From a virus: 64,000 nucleotides of DNA. Positions 1-6,431 of the stretch are shown here, one piece after another. Below the pieces are notes generated by a model, which ran no database searches, had not been told where the DNA came from, and saw only the letters and a list, made by a program, of their open reading frames with translations. The stretch covers positions 1-64,000 of IMG/VR virus record IMGVR_UViG_3300027121_000002, one strand, 5' to 3'. The translations under genes and the position numbers were made by a program. Each line of letters opens with the position of its first letter. Within the stretch, counting starts at the first letter, position 1.

Positions 1-345
1 AAGTTGGAAAGGTCCACCATTGTAAAGCCATTCATCAAGACTTGCTGCTTCCCAGATGGGATAGAAGTGAAGTCCGATTGCATTAGAAGAAGGAATAACA
101 GCACCAGAGATGATGTTGTTTCCGTACATTAGAGAACCAGCAACTGGTTCACGAATACCATCAATGTCTACAGGGGGAGCACCGATGAATGCGATGATGA
201 AACAAGTAGCAGCAGCAAGCAGCGTTGGAATCATCAGAACACCGAACCACCCGACATAAAGACGGTTATCGGTTGAAGTCACCCAGTTACAGAATTGTTC
301 CCAGGTATTTGTTTGTTGTTGACGTGAAGCGATTGTAGCAGTCAT
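1..345 (-). CDS. psbA: Photosystem II D1 protein, N-terminal part (runs off the window)
   Basis: The first 115 codons encode the start of D1, the photosystem II reaction-centre protein of the thylakoid membrane. The N-terminus [18 protein letters not shown], the stretch [19 protein letters not shown] in the first membrane helix, and the lumenal [15 protein letters not shown] are diagnostic. The gene leaves the window at base 1, so the Q-B site and C-terminus are not seen; no intron is present in the visible part. Cyanophage psbA is known to be expressed during infection to replace fast-turnover host D1. A long leader and an early/late promoter lie upstream. Confidence 0.98.
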   Translation of the reverse strand, partial: MTATIASRQQQTNTWEQFCNWVTSTDNRLYVGWFGVLMIPTLLAAATCFIIAFIGAPPVDIDGIREPVAGSLMYGNNIISGAVIPSSNAIGLHFYPIWEAASLDEWLYNGGPFQL

Positions 346-517
346 TTGTTTAAAAGGGTAAGTAAAAGTCCAGGGGGAACTGGATGGTTACAGTATATCC
401 CACAACACCCTCCATTGTGGGTATGAGAGACGTTCTTATACACCCATAGGTCTCGGTTAACGGGTGTTTGACAATGTTAAGAATTATGAGGAATCCTTAA
501 CATTTGTTTACCTATTT
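346..517 (-). promoter_or_regulatory. Structured psbA 5' leader
   Basis: No gene fits here. In the psbA sense there are at least two clear stem-loops: arms 462-467/440-445 (ACACCC/GGGTGT) and 415-421/399-405 (CCCACAA/TTGTGGG), plus a smaller CCAG/CTGG one near 370-383. A leader of about 160 nt with stacked hairpins suggests control of mRNA stability or translation; that function is inferred. Confidence 0.6.
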
Positions 518-546
518 ATCATACTACGGTCTGGTTCTGGTGTCAA
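513..546 (-). promoter_or_regulatory. psbA promoter: sigma70-type overlapped by a T4-like late box
   Basis: On the minus strand TTGACA (541-546) is followed after exactly 17 bases by TATGAT (518-523), a near-consensus host-type promoter. The last bases of the -10 run into GATAAATA (513-520), which fits the cyanophage late-promoter pattern NATAAATA. psbA may therefore be read both early and late. Confidence 0.8.
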
Positions 547-551
547 GTCAT

Positions 552-574
552 AAAAAAGTCCCCTTTCGGGGACT
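552..574 (-). terminator. Intrinsic terminator of the 74-aa gene
   Basis: Minus-strand hairpin AGTCCCC-GAAA-GGGGACT (574-557) followed by a T run (556-552), just after the stop codon at 580. Confidence 0.9.
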
Positions 575-579
575 AAACC

Positions 580-804
580 TCATTCTTCTTCCGTTTCAGG
601 TTCTTCTGTTTCTGGAAGTGGAATTTCTTCTGGTTCTGGTTCTGGAAGAGTTACACCAATTTGGGTAAGATACTCAATCGCACCTTGAACCTTCAGAAAA
701 AGTTCTCTTTTTGCTGTAGCCTTAGTTTGCAATCCTTCCAATTCAAGAGATAAGTCTTGTGCTTGCTTTACGAGATTTGCAAGATGTTCCTGTTGTTCAG
801 TCAT
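580..804 (-). CDS. Hypothetical protein, 74 aa, helical with acidic tail
   Basis: Starts MTEQQEHLANLVKQAQDL; an upstream in-frame start at 843 is possible, but a late promoter at 825-832 would lie inside that longer form, so 804 is preferred. The first 50 residues look like a coiled coil and the C-terminus is Pro/Glu-rich (PEPEPEEIPLPETEEPE). I do not recognise a family. Late promoter upstream and terminator downstream make it a single-gene late unit, so a small virion or assembly protein is possible. Confidence 0.7.
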   Translation of the reverse strand: MTEQQEHLANLVKQAQDLSLELEGLQTKATAKRELFLKVQGAIEYLTQIGVTLPEPEPEEIPLPETEEPETEEE

Positions 805-824
805 AAAATTTAATAAATTCGACT

Positions 825-832
825 TATTTATA
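825..832 (-). promoter_or_regulatory. Late promoter TATAAATA
   Basis: Exact T4-type late box on the minus strand, 20 bases before the ATG at 804. Confidence 0.75.
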
Positions 833-868
833 TCATACCACAAGTAGTTAAATATGAAAAATGGTGAC

Positions 869-876
869 GATAAATA
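869..876 (+). promoter_or_regulatory. Late promoter GATAAATA
   Basis: Fits NATAAATA on the plus strand, 24 bases before the ATG at 901; the only visible promoter for the plus-strand operon 901-3038. Confidence 0.65.
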
Positions 877-900
877 CTTTTAGTCCTACAAAATAGAAAA

Positions 901-1362
901 ATGAAGAGACTTCTGTTAGTTTTTTCGTTATTCTTTGCCATTCCTACAAGTGCTGCTGAAATCACATCTAAAATCACTGATTCGGTACAATTAAACGTTC
1001 AAGGGGCAGTGGTCCAATCAGAAAGAATTGGAGCCTCATATGCAGTATCGGGTACAAATATCAATGCAACAACTCTAGGTGGAGTTGGTGGTGCAGGTTC
1101 TTATGCAGTTAATACTGCTGGTCAGGCATTTACTTTTTCAGAAACATCAATTACTGCAGATACTGATGTCACCAGTCAGTCAGCAGCTTCTGGAACAATT
1201 GCTTCCCCCAACCTTTATAGCAACTCCACTACTCAGTTAGGTGGAGATAAAGGATCTCTTGCAGGTACTTTAACTCCTACTGGTGTTGCTACTATCACTG
1301 CCGGTGGTCCTGGAAGCACTGGAACAGCACAAAGATCCGTCGAATTAAGTGTATTTAAATGA
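901..1362 (+). CDS. Exported protein of unknown function, 153 aa
   Basis: Clear Sec signal peptide: MKRLLLVFSLFFAIPTSAAE with an Ala-x-Ala-like cleavage site near residue 19. The mature part is Thr/Ser/Gly/Ala-rich and looks beta-rich. It shares the pattern Y-x-V-x-GTNIN then G-x-x-F-x-FSET with the next protein, so the two are tandem paralogues. Its stop overlaps the next start (ATGA). First gene of a four-gene plus-strand operon of exported or membrane proteins. Function unknown. Confidence 0.8.
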   Translation: MKRLLLVFSLFFAIPTSAAEITSKITDSVQLNVQGAVVQSERIGASYAVSGTNINATTLGGVGGAGSYAVNTAGQAFTFSETSITADTDVTSQSAASGTIASPNLYSNSTTQLGGDKGSLAGTLTPTGVATITAGGPGSTGTAQRSVELSVFK

Positions 1363-1721
1363 GACACATAACTCTCGGACTGGTTGCAGTTCTGGGAGTT
1401 ATAAGTCCCTCATACGCTGGACCAGTAACTCCCAACTTCACTAGTGGGACAATCACATCAGAAACAAAAACACGCACTGAAGTGGTTGAGGTCATCAAAC
1501 AAATAGAATATACGACTGGGACATCTTACACAGTCACTGGCACCAATATTAATATACCAGGAACTCCTGCTCCTGGTATGAAATACACCATTCAAACTCA
1601 AGGTGCTCCATTCCAATTTAGTGAGACTTATCTGACTCCTGGAGTGGCAAAGGAAACATGGATAGACAGAAAAACTACAGAAGATTCCACAACAAATACT
1701 ATATCAGTCTTTACGCAATAA
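1359..1721 (+). CDS. Exported protein, 120 aa, paralogue of the preceding gene
   Basis: Signal peptide MRHITLGLVAVLGVISPSYA followed by a short Thr-rich domain. SYTVTGTNIN and APFQFSETYL align with SYAVSGTNIN and QAFTFSETSI of the upstream protein, which supports duplication. ATGA overlap with the upstream gene implies translational coupling. Its 3' end overlaps the next gene by 64 bases. No known family recognised. Confidence 0.78.
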   Translation: MRHITLGLVAVLGVISPSYAGPVTPNFTSGTITSETKTRTEVVEVIKQIEYTTGTSYTVTGTNINIPGTPAPGMKYTIQTQGAPFQFSETYLTPGVAKETWIDRKTTEDSTTNTISVFTQ

Positions 1722-2242
1722 TATTAATCGGAACTTCTGCTTTTGCACAACAAGCACCAAGCAATACAAATATTGCGGGACCTTCAGCATCTGCAACTGG
1801 TAATGTAACTAACCAGGCAGTTCAGGTGCTTCAAGGTCCTTATGCCTTGAATACATTTGGCAATGGAGTTTCTTGCCAAGGTCCTACAATGAGTATTGCC
1901 CCATTTGCTTTGGGAAGTTTCAATGGAAATCAAGACCCAACATCATATCAATCGCATAGTGGAAACTTTGGAGTGAGTTTGGGTTTTAATTTTCCTCTAG
2001 ATGGTTCATTACAAGAACTTTGTAAGGCACGAGCTCGTGTAGAAATTACAAGGCAGCAAGCAGAAGCAGATAAAGCAAGACTCGATTTTGAACTTGTGAG
2101 ACTTTTAAAGTGTGGTGAGGCAGTGAAGAATGGAATTTCATTTCATCCAGATAGTCCTTATGCAAAAATATGTGCTGATATAGTAGTGAAGTATCCAAGA
2201 ATACAGGATGTGGCAAATGGAAATAAAACCAATAAAAATTAA
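1658..2242 (+). CDS. Exported protein, 194 aa, with helical C-terminus
   Basis: ATG at 1658 lies inside the previous gene in another frame; it is the only ATG that includes the hydrophobic stretch ISLYAIILIGTSAFA with cleavage after AFA-Q, so a signal peptide with a long charged N-region is likely. The middle is Gly/Asn/Ser-rich with two Cys (CQGPT and LCKAR); residues 130-170 form a charged helix (ARVEITRQQAEADKARLDFE). Third exported product of the operon; function unknown. Confidence 0.7.
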   Translation: MDRQKNYRRFHNKYYISLYAIILIGTSAFAQQAPSNTNIAGPSASATGNVTNQAVQVLQGPYALNTFGNGVSCQGPTMSIAPFALGSFNGNQDPTSYQSHSGNFGVSLGFNFPLDGSLQELCKARARVEITRQQAEADKARLDFELVRLLKCGEAVKNGISFHPDSPYAKICADIVVKYPRIQDVANGNKTNKN

Positions 2243-3038
2243 TTCTTCTAGGATTGATGCTCCATCAATTATTCCAACAATAGAACCTCCCGTAATTAGG
2301 AAAGCAGAACGATCTGTGATACCAAGTGTTGATATGCCAATTATTAATATGCCAGATACGACTATCAATTATCCAGTAATTGATGTCCCAACACAAGAAG
2401 AGTTTGATTATGCAGTGAGAGCAGAACAAAAGAAACAAGAAGATCTAAAGGAAGAAAAACCAAGAGGTCTTCCAGATACTACCCCACCTCTTCAACTGAA
2501 TCAGATTACTCAAACTCCTCCTTCCCAAGTGCCGATTGCTGAAATACCAGCAGATACTAAACCTCAACCCACTTTTAGTGTTTATGGAGTCGATATTAAT
2601 TTACCTGACCCTTCTCTTGTTGCTACGGCTGGTGCTGTCGCAGTAGTAACCACTGCCGCCACAATAGCATCTACAACAGTTCTCAATGCTCTCAAAAATG
2701 CAGCAGAACCACTCATCAAAGAAGCAACAAAAAATAAATTTAAAATCAAAATCAAACAAGTTAAACCTGTTCTACATTATGTACTAGCAGAAGAAGGTCA
2801 TATTGATATCTTTGAATATTCTGCAGAAGGAACTCGTCTAGTAGAACAAGTAACTAATATAGAACAATATATTCGTGACCAAGTTGAAATCAATGCTCTC
2901 TATGAGATTGATAATAAAATTATTATTGACGATGTAATAAAAGATAAATTTACAAAAGAGGGCAAAGAAAGATTCAAACCTCTCTTTGCCCCTGCTAAAA
3001 AAATTGCTAAAAAATTAGCAGCTCGACTTTCTTTTTGA
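2208..3038 (+). CDS. Proline-rich protein with one membrane segment, 276 aa
   Basis: The N-terminal half is rich in Pro/Ile repeats (MPIINMPDTTINYPVIDVP), followed near residue 135-160 by the hydrophobic segment VATAGAVAVVTTAATIAS, then a basic C-terminal region (KNKFKIKIKQVKPVL). A second possible start is at 2217. It overlaps the upstream gene by 35 bases and its 3' end overlaps the convergent nuclease gene by 24 bases. Probably anchored in a membrane with the three exported neighbours; function not recognised. Confidence 0.7.
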   Translation: MWQMEIKPIKINSSRIDAPSIIPTIEPPVIRKAERSVIPSVDMPIINMPDTTINYPVIDVPTQEEFDYAVRAEQKKQEDLKEEKPRGLPDTTPPLQLNQITQTPPSQVPIAEIPADTKPQPTFSVYGVDINLPDPSLVATAGAVAVVTTAATIASTTVLNALKNAAEPLIKEATKNKFKIKIKQVKPVLHYVLAEEGHIDIFEYSAEGTRLVEQVTNIEQYIRDQVEINALYEIDNKIIIDDVIKDKFTKEGKERFKPLFAPAKKIAKKLAARLSF

Positions 3039-3425
3039 TTCTAATAAAGCAAAATCTTTTTGCTTTGTACCACCATCATAAGTCCAAGCATATCCTTCAT
3101 CAATCATACGATCATTAAGACATACATCATCAACATATAACCTTCCAAGAATTCTCCCATACTTTTCAGTTGAGTCAGGAAGTTCTGTTTTAATAAGAAT
3201 ATTTTTTTTACCATCTAGTTTTTTCTTTAACCATTCCTTAACTTCTAATCCAAGTGTTTTTTCTTTGAGATCGGTTGTACGACTTTCTGGAGTATCAACA
3301 CCACTAAGGCGTACTCGCTTAGTAAGAGAAATATCGAACCCAAGATCAATGTCCGCATCGATTGTGTCACCATCTACTACTCTCAATACTTGTTTTACTC
3401 TGTAGATATATGGGTCTTTATCCAT
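3015..3425 (-). CDS. Staphylococcal-nuclease-like (thermonuclease) protein
   Basis: 136 aa SNase fold. VDGDTIDADIDLG carries the calcium-binding aspartates, RVRLSGVDTPESR gives the catalytic Arg and Glu, and EKYGRILGRLYV the second catalytic Arg. There is no signal peptide, so it would act inside the cell, perhaps in host DNA breakdown or nucleotide recycling (inferred). Start overlaps the previous stop (TAATG). Small SNase-like proteins are common in cyanophages. Confidence 0.85.
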   Translation of the reverse strand: MDKDPYIYRVKQVLRVVDGDTIDADIDLGFDISLTKRVRLSGVDTPESRTTDLKEKTLGLEVKEWLKKKLDGKKNILIKTELPDSTEKYGRILGRLYVDDVCLNDRMIDEGYAWTYDGGTKQKDFALLESKRKSSC

Positions 3426-3637
3426 TAGAATGGTAATTTAAACTTCTCAGTATTTATCTTGGGAATAGGAAGTTTCTCAAATGCCTTAGTGATTTGCTTC
3501 TCCACAACAGCACCAACAAATTCTTCTGGATTATTCAGAATTTTCTGTGCTTTTTGATAAGTAAGATATGCTCCCACACAAAGAGCACCACTAATGGTGA
3601 GACTTGTGATTGATAGGATCAGACTCAGATGTTTCAT
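3425..3637 (-). CDS. Small membrane-anchored protein, 70 aa
   Basis: N-terminal hydrophobic segment SLILSITSLTISGALCVGAYL followed by a charged tail (QITKAFEKLPIPKIN). Its first 47 bases overlap the end of the upstream 50-aa gene and its stop overlaps the nuclease start. No family recognised; topology suggests a single-pass inner-membrane protein. Confidence 0.6.
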   Translation of the reverse strand: MKHLSLILSITSLTISGALCVGAYLTYQKAQKILNNPEEFVGAVVEKQITKAFEKLPIPKINTEKFKLPF

Positions 3638-3743
3638 CTTTCATCTCCAAATATGCTAACTTTAATATGTAGTAAATGACATATGCGGTAAATATCAAAC
3701 CTGTTCCAAGAATTATAATAACTCCCCAAGGCAAATTACTCAT
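3591..3743 (-). CDS. Single-pass membrane mini-protein, 50 aa
   Basis: ATG at 3743 overlaps the stop of the upstream gene (ATGAGTAA). The product begins MSNLPWGVIIILGTGLIF and continues with TAYVIYYILKLAYLEM, one long hydrophobic helix, then an acidic/His tail ending HKSHH. The coupling and the hydrophobic pattern support a real gene. Function unknown. Confidence 0.6.
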   Translation of the reverse strand: MSNLPWGVIIILGTGLIFTAYVIYYILKLAYLEMKDETSESDPINHKSHH

Positions 3744-3936
3744 TCCATCCCCCCTCTTGTTTGTGTATCCATACTTTTAAATCTTTAACGTACTTTCTGA
3801 GTATTTGTGCTTGTTCTTCGTGCCAAAAATCACCCGTTTCCAAATGAAGACGGGTGTGATTATCTATTGCTTTCAATATGTTGTGGATGGGGGAATTCCA
3901 CGATTCTCTCTTAGGAGTGTTCCATTCTCTTGGCAT
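3736..3936 (-). CDS. Hypothetical protein, 66 aa
   Basis: Starts MPREWNTPKRESWNSPIHN; soluble, helical (NILKAIDNHTRLHLE, AQILRKYVKDLKVWIHK). Coupled to the downstream membrane mini-protein by an ATG/stop overlap and overlapped by the end of the upstream 54-aa reading frame. No recognised family. Confidence 0.65.
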   Translation of the reverse strand: MPREWNTPKRESWNSPIHNILKAIDNHTRLHLETGDFWHEEQAQILRKYVKDLKVWIHKQEGGWNE

Positions 3937-4037
3937 TTGTATTCAACCGTATATAAATGTCCATTGTGTATAAAATCAACTTTACATAAATTGGGTCCAA
4001 TTATAATATTACCAGCAATTAAAATTTCTAGTAACAT
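3873..4037 (-). CDS. Hypothetical protein, 54 aa
   Basis: ATG at 4037 is coupled to the stop of the upstream gene (TAATG). Product starts MLLEILIAGNIIIGPNLCK and contains HLYTVEYKCQENG, resembling a small beta-rich domain. The last 64 bases overlap the next gene in another frame, which lowers confidence. Confidence 0.5.
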   Translation of the reverse strand: MLLEILIAGNIIIGPNLCKVDFIHNGHLYTVEYKCQENGTLLRENRGIPPSTTY

Positions 4038-4150
4038 TATTTTTTCTTACCACCGTTTTTTGCTTTCTTTGATGTAGCATTGCCCTGGTTCTGCTTGGAT
4101 TGTTTTCCTCCAGCAGAACCCTTCTTACCTTTGTTTGCTGATTTTGCCAT
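4037..4150 (-). CDS. Highly basic mini-protein, 37 aa
   Basis: MAKSANKGKKGSAGGKQSKQ then more Lys/Gly/Asn to a KKK C-terminus. Start and stop both overlap neighbours (TAATG). Low-complexity, strongly positive; it could bind nucleic acid or act inside the head, but nothing identifies it. Confidence 0.6.
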   Translation of the reverse strand: MAKSANKGKKGSAGGKQSKQNQGNATSKKAKNGGKKK

Positions 4151-4506
4151 TATGCTCCTGTGCGTGGTTGAACGAATCCTTCACCATCTTCTACTTTAGT
4201 TTCCAGTGCTTCAACTCTTGCTTCAAGAGTTTCTGGTGGTGCTTCAGGGGCAGGTGGTTCTGGTGGAGTTTCTACAAACTCCTCTCTTTTAGGTTCTTGC
4301 TTTTTTTCATCTTCATCATCTCCACCTTTCTTCATTGTATTAATACCAAAAGTAGCAGCAGATGCAGTGAAGACTGTAGCAATAAAAGTTGGGTCCATCT
4401 TAGATAGAGTACCCGCATAACTTGCAGTGAGAAGAGCAGCAGACCAACCCAAGATACATATACGAATTAGTTGTCCCATAGCATTTTCGTTTTTCTTAGT
4501 AGTCAT
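4150..4506 (-). CDS. Holin-like membrane protein, 118 aa
   Basis: Two short hydrophobic segments (LIRICILGWSAALLTASYAG at about residues 13-32 and FIATVFTASAATFGI at 41-55) are followed by a long charged, Pro/Glu-rich cytoplasmic tail. Strong Shine-Dalgarno AAGGA before ATG 4506. It lies directly downstream of the lysozyme gene in the same direction. The topology fits a holin, but no holin family motif is seen, so this is an inference from shape and neighbour. Confidence 0.5.
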   Translation of the reverse strand: MTTKKNENAMGQLIRICILGWSAALLTASYAGTLSKMDPTFIATVFTASAATFGINTMKKGGDDEDEKKQEPKREEFVETPPEPPAPEAPPETLEARVEALETKVEDGEGFVQPRTGA

Positions 4507-4524
4507 TTTCCTTTGTGAATAGGG

Positions 4525-5199
4525 TTAACCTTTTTTCCAAGATTCACCTTCTGCTTTTCTTCTACGAGCAAGACCTGCTTCTACATTTGAACCAGGATTT
4601 CTGTAGAGGTATAAAGCATCGGGAACTAAGTCCCATTCTTTATTCTTCAGTCTCTTAGTGATAGTATTAAAATCACCAGAACCATAAAAACCAGCACCGA
4701 GATTATAAGCAAAAGAAAGTAGGGCACCTCTTTTACCATCAGACATTTCATTCCAGTGTGGAATTTTGCGAAGTGCAGGAAGAAACTCTCTCTTGCATTG
4801 TTCAATCAAAAGTTCATCTGCTTCTGTTTGTGTGAGAGTATCACCCATATGGAATGCAGATCCATCCTTCTTGCGGGTTGAACCCCAACCAATTGTAATT
4901 GGAAGTCCACCAGTGAGAGGATCTGGATATGCCTTCAGATGGCATCCCTCGAACTCTTTGATTAATTTAAGACCCATCATAGGCATATCATCACCGCCAA
5001 CTACAGGAGCGGCAGCAGATGGTGCTGATGATGCTGGTGCCGCATTACCCTTTTTTCCTCTGTAGATCTCCGCCCAATCTACATTATCTTCTAGATACTT
5101 AACTGGTAGGTTATCTTCCAACCATTGAACTGCTTTCACATGATTAGGGTTCTTCTCGTCATAGAACTTGAAGAAGTTATGTAAATCGATTCTTGCCAT
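4525..5199 (-). CDS. GH24 (T4-type) lysozyme with N-terminal 'LHNFF' domain
   Basis: 224 aa. Residues about 1-50 (RIDLHNFFKFYDEKNPNH, then AVQWLEDNLP) match the N-terminus of the C39-like peptidase at 6432-7103. After an Ala/Ser linker comes a GH24 domain: LIKEFEGCHLKAYPDPLTG with the catalytic Glu, TIGWGST, and a C-terminal RNPGSNVEAGLARRRKAE. It hydrolyses peptidoglycan. ATG 5199 has GGAG upstream; an in-frame TTG 12 bases earlier was rejected. Lysis enzyme or virion-borne hydrolase are both possible. Confidence 0.85.
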   Translation of the reverse strand: MARIDLHNFFKFYDEKNPNHVKAVQWLEDNLPVKYLEDNVDWAEIYRGKKGNAAPASSAPSAAAPVVGGDDMPMMGLKLIKEFEGCHLKAYPDPLTGGLPITIGWGSTRKKDGSAFHMGDTLTQTEADELLIEQCKREFLPALRKIPHWNEMSDGKRGALLSFAYNLGAGFYGSGDFNTITKRLKNKEWDLVPDALYLYRNPGSNVEAGLARRRKAEGESWKKG

Positions 5200-5323
5200 T
5201 GTCGTCTCCAAAGTATTTGTTGAAAAGTTTGGAAGCTTCTAAGTGCTTTCCGTGATTTGTAAGATCTTTAATTCTTTGTAAGATCTTTCTCTTGAAATTA
5301 ATCGAGGAGTTTTCATTCTCCAT
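5177..5323 (-). CDS. Hypothetical protein, 48 aa
   Basis: Reads MENENSSINFKRKILQRIKD and then a helical basic stretch (LEASKLFNKYFGDDNGK). Its end overlaps the lysozyme start by 23 bases, the kind of overlap seen among other genes here. Weak Shine-Dalgarno. No family recognised. Confidence 0.45.
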   Translation of the reverse strand: MENENSSINFKRKILQRIKDLTNHGKHLEASKLFNKYFGDDNGKNRFT

Positions 5324-5329
5324 AAGTAT

Positions 5330-5668
5330 TTAACCAATAATACTCTCTCTCCAATCTTCACTCATATTCACCATAATTGCTTCTGCTGCTTCTGGGGTTT
5401 CGGCATATCCTTCATCAAGAAGGTGTGAGAGGATGATGTCGTAGAGGTCTACTTGTTCTTTTTGTTCTTTTTGTTCTTTTTTTTGTTTTACACCTCTTCT
5501 AGCATCGTGTGCGGCAACTCGTCTTTTATCTACATACCTATCACCAACCCATGGTGAATTTTCAACATACTTTTTATTTCTTAAATCTTTCTTTTCAAAT
5601 CTATTCAGTTCTTCCATAACAACTTCCAAATATGCTTCTTGAAGACTACGAAGTTCTTGTGAGTTCAT
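5330..5668 (-). CDS. Cyanophage repeat-domain protein, 112 aa
   Basis: N-terminus MNSQELRSLQEAYLEVV contains LQE-A, a match to the T4 gp21 prohead-protease pattern (L/I)-x-E-(A/G). The C-terminal 37 residues (DLYDIILSHLLDEGYAETPE to MSEDWRESIIG) form a domain repeated in the protein at 48874-49647 and, more distantly, in 29347-30975 and 31610-33202. The middle is Lys/Gln/Glu-rich (KKEQKEQKEQ). Exact late box at 5688-5695. Likely a late virion or core protein; function inferred. Confidence 0.7.
   Translation of the reverse strand: MNSQELRSLQEAYLEVVMEELNRFEKKDLRNKKYVENSPWVGDRYVDKRRVAAHDARRGVKQKKEQKEQKEQVDLYDIILSHLLDEGYAETPEAAEAIMVNMSEDWRESIIG
5346..5443 (-). repeat. 98-bp near-identical repeat, copy 1
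   Basis: Matches 49256-49353 with two mismatches over 98 bases, both copies in the same orientation. Encodes the C-terminal domain of the 112-aa protein. Confidence 0.9.
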
Positions 5669-5687
5669 TTTACAAATACTTTTTAGT

Positions 5688-5695
5688 TATTTATA
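5688..5695 (-). promoter_or_regulatory. Late promoter TATAAATA
   Basis: Exact box on the minus strand, 20 bases before ATG 5668 and overlapping the stop codon of the upstream GIY-YIG gene. Confidence 0.75.
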
Positions 5696-6326
5696 TTTTA
5701 AAAGCAGTCCAACCTTTCTCTTGTTTCCTTTTACCAGAAACCACATCATAAAGATGTTTTAAATTATTTTGTCTTTGGAATTCTTTTAAATTATTGGTAT
5801 TATATTTAACCCCATCTGGTGATATTATGACATAAGTATTTTTACAGACAGATTGAGTTCTTTTATCTACCAACTCTTTTGATAATTTTCTTCCTTTTAG
5901 AGTATTACTTATTTTTCTTTTTGTTTCCTCACTTTTTGGGGAATATATCCTACTCAAAGAACTTTGTCTTATTTTTTCTATTGCTTCTGGTGTGTGTTTC
6001 CACCCACTACATTTCTCTTTAAGAATTACTCTGGTGGAATCTTTGACTACTCTACCAGAAGCACCTTCACCACCAAAAGTTTTATTCAAAAGAATTCCAC
6101 CATCAATCTTTCTGCCGAACACACTTATCATATAAGTTTCGTGTTTAAATGCTTCCTCTTCTATAAGATTTTGTTTGAGAAAGATTATTCTATTTTTATC
6201 TTTTGGAACAGGACAAGGTTTTCCACTACCTTCAAATAATCTATATCTTACTCCCTTACCTATGTAATAAGGAGTTCTATCCTCACGTAAATAGGCATAG
6301 GTATAAAACCTGTTAGGATTTACCAT
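5691..6326 (-). CDS. GIY-YIG homing endonuclease with NUMOD repeats
   Basis: 211 aa. The GIY-YIG domain is at the N-terminus: FYTYAYLREDRTPYYIGKG (the Y-x-Y and YIG strands), with a catalytic-type Glu in HETYMISVFGR. Then NUMOD3-like DNA-binding segments (HTPEAIEKIRQSSLS, SEETKRKISNTLKGRKLS) and a terminal GWTAFKI motif typical of NUMOD1-type ends. Start 6326 is chosen because the ATG follows GAGTAG; a longer form to 6350 has no signal. It sits behind a terminator and a late promoter framed by an inverted repeat, so it is a free-standing mobile gene. Confidence 0.88.
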   Translation of the reverse strand: MVNPNRFYTYAYLREDRTPYYIGKGVRYRLFEGSGKPCPVPKDKNRIIFLKQNLIEEEAFKHETYMISVFGRKIDGGILLNKTFGGEGASGRVVKDSTRVILKEKCSGWKHTPEAIEKIRQSSLSRIYSPKSEETKRKISNTLKGRKLSKELVDKRTQSVCKNTYVIISPDGVKYNTNNLKEFQRQNNLKHLYDVVSGKRKQEKGWTAFKI

Positions 6327-6337
6327 TTCTACTCTTA

Positions 6338-6415
6338 AATTGGTTCGCAATAGTATTTATACAAGAAAAGGAGCATTTCTGCTCCCCCCCTCTACCTTAA
6401 AGATGCGAACCAATT
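6338..6415 (-). promoter_or_regulatory. Late promoter framed by an inverted repeat (endonuclease switch 1)
   Basis: Exact late box TATAAATA at 6354-6361. Perfect 12-bp inverted repeat 6338-6349/6404-6415 (AATTGGTTCGCA and its complement), extended by a few pairs across a one-base bulge. Read-through RNA from upstream can fold so the 3' arm pairs just upstream of ATG 6326; RNA started at the late box lacks the 5' arm. This is the design known for T4 homing-endonuclease genes. Confidence 0.6.
6363..6385 (-). terminator. Terminator of the C39-like peptidase gene
   Basis: Minus-strand hairpin GGAGCA-GAAA-TGCTCC followed by TTTTCTT. It lies inside the loop of the inverted repeat 6338-6415. Confidence 0.85.
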
Positions 6416-6431
6416 AAGGCATTATTATTTA

